Positions 61,379-64,000 of a stretch of DNA of 64,000 bases are shown here, piece after piece. Source of the DNA: CAZTTG01 sp964615935 (GTDB lineage: Bacteria; Planctomycetota; UBA1135; GCA-002686595). The stretch spans positions 11,020 through 75,019 of the forward strand of contig CAZTTG010000026.1 of the NCBI GenBank assembly GCA_964615935.1, read 5' to 3'. Positions within the stretch are counted from its first letter, which is position 1, and every line of letters starts with the position of its first letter. The notes beneath the pieces are model-generated. The model was given only the letters and a program-made list of their open reading frames with translations. It was not told where the DNA came from and made no database searches. Made by a program: the position numbers and the translations under genes.

Positions 61379-61637
61379 GGCGGCTCTCTTCCGATGGATG
61401 GGTGGCCGGGGATTCCGTCGATGGCCGGGGCTTGCACCCCGGGCCCGCCGGGCCTGCCGTCCGGCGGGGTGGAGCGGAGCGAACATAGGCCGGCGGCGGG
61501 GGGAGTCAATCCCGGAGGGCGCGGATCGGGGGGCAACCGGCGTCCTGGGCGGCGGGATCCCCGGTATCGAATGCCCCGGGTCGATGCCCTCGTCGGCCGC
61601 GCCCGGCCGGCGGTGGAGACCCGAGGGGACCCCGCCC

Positions 61638-63926
61638 TCAGCGATACCGGTCGCAGTGCTCGCAGTCGCAGTCGGGGTCGAACCAGTCGTTGGAGGACGA
61701 CTCGCGCGAGCCGGACGCGTAGCCGAGGGCGGCGAGCTGCTCCAGCGCCTCCATGTCCGCCACCGCGCTGGTGACGTTCCAGCCCATCGGCCGCGCGGCC
61801 AGCAGCCAGTCGATCACCTGCTGGCGCAGCCGGCGGGTCTCCTCGGGGCGCTCGTCGGCGAGGTCGACGAGGCACTCGGGATCCTCGCGCAGGTCGTAGA
61901 GCTCCACCGTGTGGGCGGCGATCGGGTCGGCGTCCGGGTCGGGGCGGTGGTGTCTCTTCAGGTGCAGCACCAGGAACCACCTCCCGGCGAAGACCGAGGC
62001 CGACACCGCGCTGGCGGCCAGCGAGAAGCGCAGGTCCATGGGACGGTCCGGCGCGATGAGGCCCTCGCCGGGGAAGTCGCCGGGATCCAGGCCGGCCAGC
62101 TCCAGCAGGGTGCGGCCCACGTCCACCTGCCGCACGGGGCGGGAGACGACCTCGCCCCGCGGCCCGCCGGGCCAGGCGAGGATCAGGGGGACGCACAGCG
62201 TCTGGGGGTAGAGCTGCTCGTGGCCGAAGTAGACGCCGTGGGCGGTGAGGGACTCGCCGTGGTCGGCGGTGAAGGCGCAGATGCCCTCCTCCAGGCGGGC
62301 ATGGCCCAGGAGGCGCCCGAGCTGGGCGTCGAGGTAGCTCACCTCGGCGCGGTAGAGGGCCACCAGGTAGTCGAGGTCGCGGACGTCGTCCTGACCGGTG
62401 CGCAGGATCCAGGGCTCGACCTCCGGCAGGGAAGGATCGTGCGGGTCCCGGTCGCCCGGGTAGTAGTGGCGGCTGTACTGCGGTCGGACGCGGTAGGGGG
62501 TGTGGGCGTCGAAGACGTGCAGCCAGACGAACAGGGGCAGGCCCTCGGCGTCCTCCAGCCAGTCGAGCAGGAGGTCGACGGCCGGCTGGCACTCGCGGTA
62601 GCCGGTGATCGGGGCCGACAGGCGGTCGAAGCCCTGGCCCAGCCCGCTGCGGTTGTGCTGGAAGGAGCCCACGCCGACCGCGCCGTACGTCACCCAGCCG
62701 GCCTCGCGGAAGCGCTCCGCCAGGGTCACCGCCGCGTCGCCCAGGAGGTCGGTGTTCTGGACCACGCCGGTGTCGCGCGGGGGGAAGCCGGTCATCAGGG
62801 CGACGTGCGAGGGGTGCGTCACGTTGGCCGTGGCCACGCAGTTCTCGAACAGCACGCCGCGCCGCGCCAGCTCATCGAGGACCGGGGTGCGCACGTCGAC
62901 GCCCGCGGGAGAGACGCCCAGGTGGTCGGCCCGGTGGGTGTCCGAGCTGATCAGCAGCACGGTGGGAGCGCCGTGGGCGCGCAGCTCCACGGTCGGCTCG
63001 CCCAGGGCCAGCAGACCCTCGCCGCCGCCCTCGAGCCGGACCTCGAAGCGCGCCTGGATGCGGCCGGCGAAGGGCTCCAGCGGGACGGACTCCGATCTCC
63101 ACTGCTCGCGGGGACGGAAGGCGAGGCTGCGCTCGGTCCCCCGCTCGTCGCGCAGCAGGAGGCGCAGCCGGTGGGTGCGCCCGGGGCCGGCCGAGGCCGA
63201 GGTGACTCCGTGCGAGAAGGCCAGCCGGGCCTGGGGCCGCGCCTCGAAGGAGGCCGCCAGGGGGAAGGTGGTGGAGAGGCCCACCGCGCGGCGCCACTGG
63301 TCGCCGACCTGGGCGAGCTCCGATCCCTCCTCGGGCGAGGCGAGCCAGAGCGACAGCGGGCGGCGGATCAGGGCCACCGAGACCAGGCCGACCTCGCCGT
63401 CGTGGTTGGGGAAGCCGATCGTCAAGGCGTCGAAGATCCGCGGCTTCCACTCCAGGCCGGGCAGATCGAAGAGGATCGTCACCGGGTTCGGCCGCGCCTT
63501 GGCGAGCTGGCTGGGAGCGAGCGGACCGTCCTCGTCGGGACGGCCGAGCTGCACGAAGACGGCCTCCGGGTGTCGCATGCGCACCGTGACCGCGACCTGG
63601 TTGAAGCTCGAGGCATCGAAGGGACCCCGGAGGATCACGTGCATCCGCTCCTCGCCCGCCAGCTCGAGCACCCGGAGGGCGTCCGGCTTCCTGGGCGGGT
63701 ACCGGCGGATCTCCGCCCGCCGGGCGTCGGTCTCCCAATCGGGCAGGCCCGCCTCGGGGAGGTGAAACTCGGCGACCACTCGCGATTCCTCGCGGTCCGC
63801 GGGCTGCGCGGCCGCGAGCGCCAGGCGTTCGGATCGCGCCAGCGAGGCGTCGTGCAGGAGGGTGGGGCCGCGGTCGCAGCCGGCCAGGGCGCCGGCCAGG
63901 AGGGCAAGTGCAATCGCGCGCGACAT
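61638..63926 (-). CDS. Sulfatase-superfamily lipoprotein with long N-terminal region and Cys-rich tail
   Basis: 762 residues. The lipoprotein signal is LALLAGALAGCDRG. About 300 residues of beta-rich sequence (CBM-like; AVTVRMRHPEAVFVQLG) precede the sulfatase core: VLLISSDTHRADHLGVSPAG, ATANVTHPSHVALMTGFPP, CAFTADHGESLTAHGVYFGH and VELYDLREDPECLVDLADE. As in the two sulfatase-like genes at 21-24 kb the formylglycine Cys is absent; Thr of VTHPSH is the likely nucleophile. The protein ends DWFDPDCDCEHCDRYR, a short Cys cluster that might bind metal. The promoter region reaches toward the window edge. Substrate unknown. Confidence 0.85.
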   Translation of the reverse strand: MSRAIALALLAGALAGCDRGPTLLHDASLARSERLALAAAQPADREESRVVAEFHLPEAGLPDWETDARRAEIRRYPPRKPDALRVLELAGEERMHVILRGPFDASSFNQVAVTVRMRHPEAVFVQLGRPDEDGPLAPSQLAKARPNPVTILFDLPGLEWKPRIFDALTIGFPNHDGEVGLVSVALIRRPLSLWLASPEEGSELAQVGDQWRRAVGLSTTFPLAASFEARPQARLAFSHGVTSASAGPGRTHRLRLLLRDERGTERSLAFRPREQWRSESVPLEPFAGRIQARFEVRLEGGGEGLLALGEPTVELRAHGAPTVLLISSDTHRADHLGVSPAGVDVRTPVLDELARRGVLFENCVATANVTHPSHVALMTGFPPRDTGVVQNTDLLGDAAVTLAERFREAGWVTYGAVGVGSFQHNRSGLGQGFDRLSAPITGYRECQPAVDLLLDWLEDAEGLPLFVWLHVFDAHTPYRVRPQYSRHYYPGDRDPHDPSLPEVEPWILRTGQDDVRDLDYLVALYRAEVSYLDAQLGRLLGHARLEEGICAFTADHGESLTAHGVYFGHEQLYPQTLCVPLILAWPGGPRGEVVSRPVRQVDVGRTLLELAGLDPGDFPGEGLIAPDRPMDLRFSLAASAVSASVFAGRWFLVLHLKRHHRPDPDADPIAAHTVELYDLREDPECLVDLADERPEETRRLRQQVIDWLLAARPMGWNVTSAVADMEALEQLAALGYASGSRESSSNDWFDPDCDCEHCDRYR

Positions 63927-64000
63927 GGCGCCGAATCCTAGCGTAGCTTCGCCTCAGACCGACCAGGCGTGCCGGAGAATCCTCGTCGGCGCGCCTGCTC

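Overview
This is a very GC-rich window (roughly 70% G+C by eye) that is almost fully coding. The gene set points to a free-living Planctomycetota-like bacterium. It has a C-terminally extended ECF sigma factor with a membrane segment and an exported carboxypeptidase-regulatory-like portion. It also has a DUF1501/DUF1800 gene pair, several sulfatase-superfamily lipoproteins, a CRTAC1-type FG-GAP lipoprotein, a Ser/Thr kinase with the N-terminal region typical of planctomycete kinases plus TPRs, and many large secreted proteins. The assignment is an inference from gene content; there is no rRNA or other marker in the window. A 10-N gap (8278-8287) and G/C homopolymer tracts show that this is draft, probably metagenomic, sequence.

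Layout. 1-5046: end of an M60 metallopeptidase, a URO-D-fold enzyme, and the ECF sigma fusion. 5207-12082: four exported proteins (arylsulfotransferase-like, choice-of-anchor-like, double DUF1566, C25-like peptidase) that share one C-terminal domain. 12086-12178: a perfect 44-bp inverted repeat. 12214-20254: 2Fe-2S ferredoxin, a CRTAC1/thioredoxin-like lipoprotein split by an in-frame TGA, a large BNR/VPS10-like propeller protein, and an MsrB-MsrA lipoprotein. 20388-26538: a cupredoxin, two sulfatase-like lipoproteins, a GT-C-like membrane glycosyltransferase and a DUF5674 small-gene pair. 26632-38445: a YVTN propeller protein, a membrane spermidine-synthase-like/TPR fusion, a DUF1338 plus FAD-dehydrogenase pair that fits 2-oxoadipate to 2-oxoglutarate conversion, a beta-helix protein split by an in-frame TGA, a small conserved protein and a gluzincin-like protein. 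38573-42078: an OmpR/HK two-component system convergent with an NtrC-type regulator whose receiver lacks the phosphoacceptor Asp. 42531-51078: a c-type-heme secreted protein, the DUF1501/DUF1800 operon, a third TGA-interrupted gene and an asparagine-synthase-like enzyme. 51294-60580: a YhaO/YhaN-like (SbcCD-like) pair, a carboxypeptidase-regulatory-like protein and a kinase frameshifted in a G9 run. 60588-63926: nickel superoxide dismutase with a small Cys-rich neighbour, and a third sulfatase-like lipoprotein.

The genes suggest a cell that invests heavily in exported and surface proteins, envelope redox repair (MsrAB, NiSOD, cupredoxin) and signal sensing. The most striking points are (i) seven exported proteins in 44 kb that end in the same unnamed C-terminal domain, (ii) three otherwise intact genes each broken by a single in-frame TGA, and (iii) the perfect 44-bp inverted repeat.
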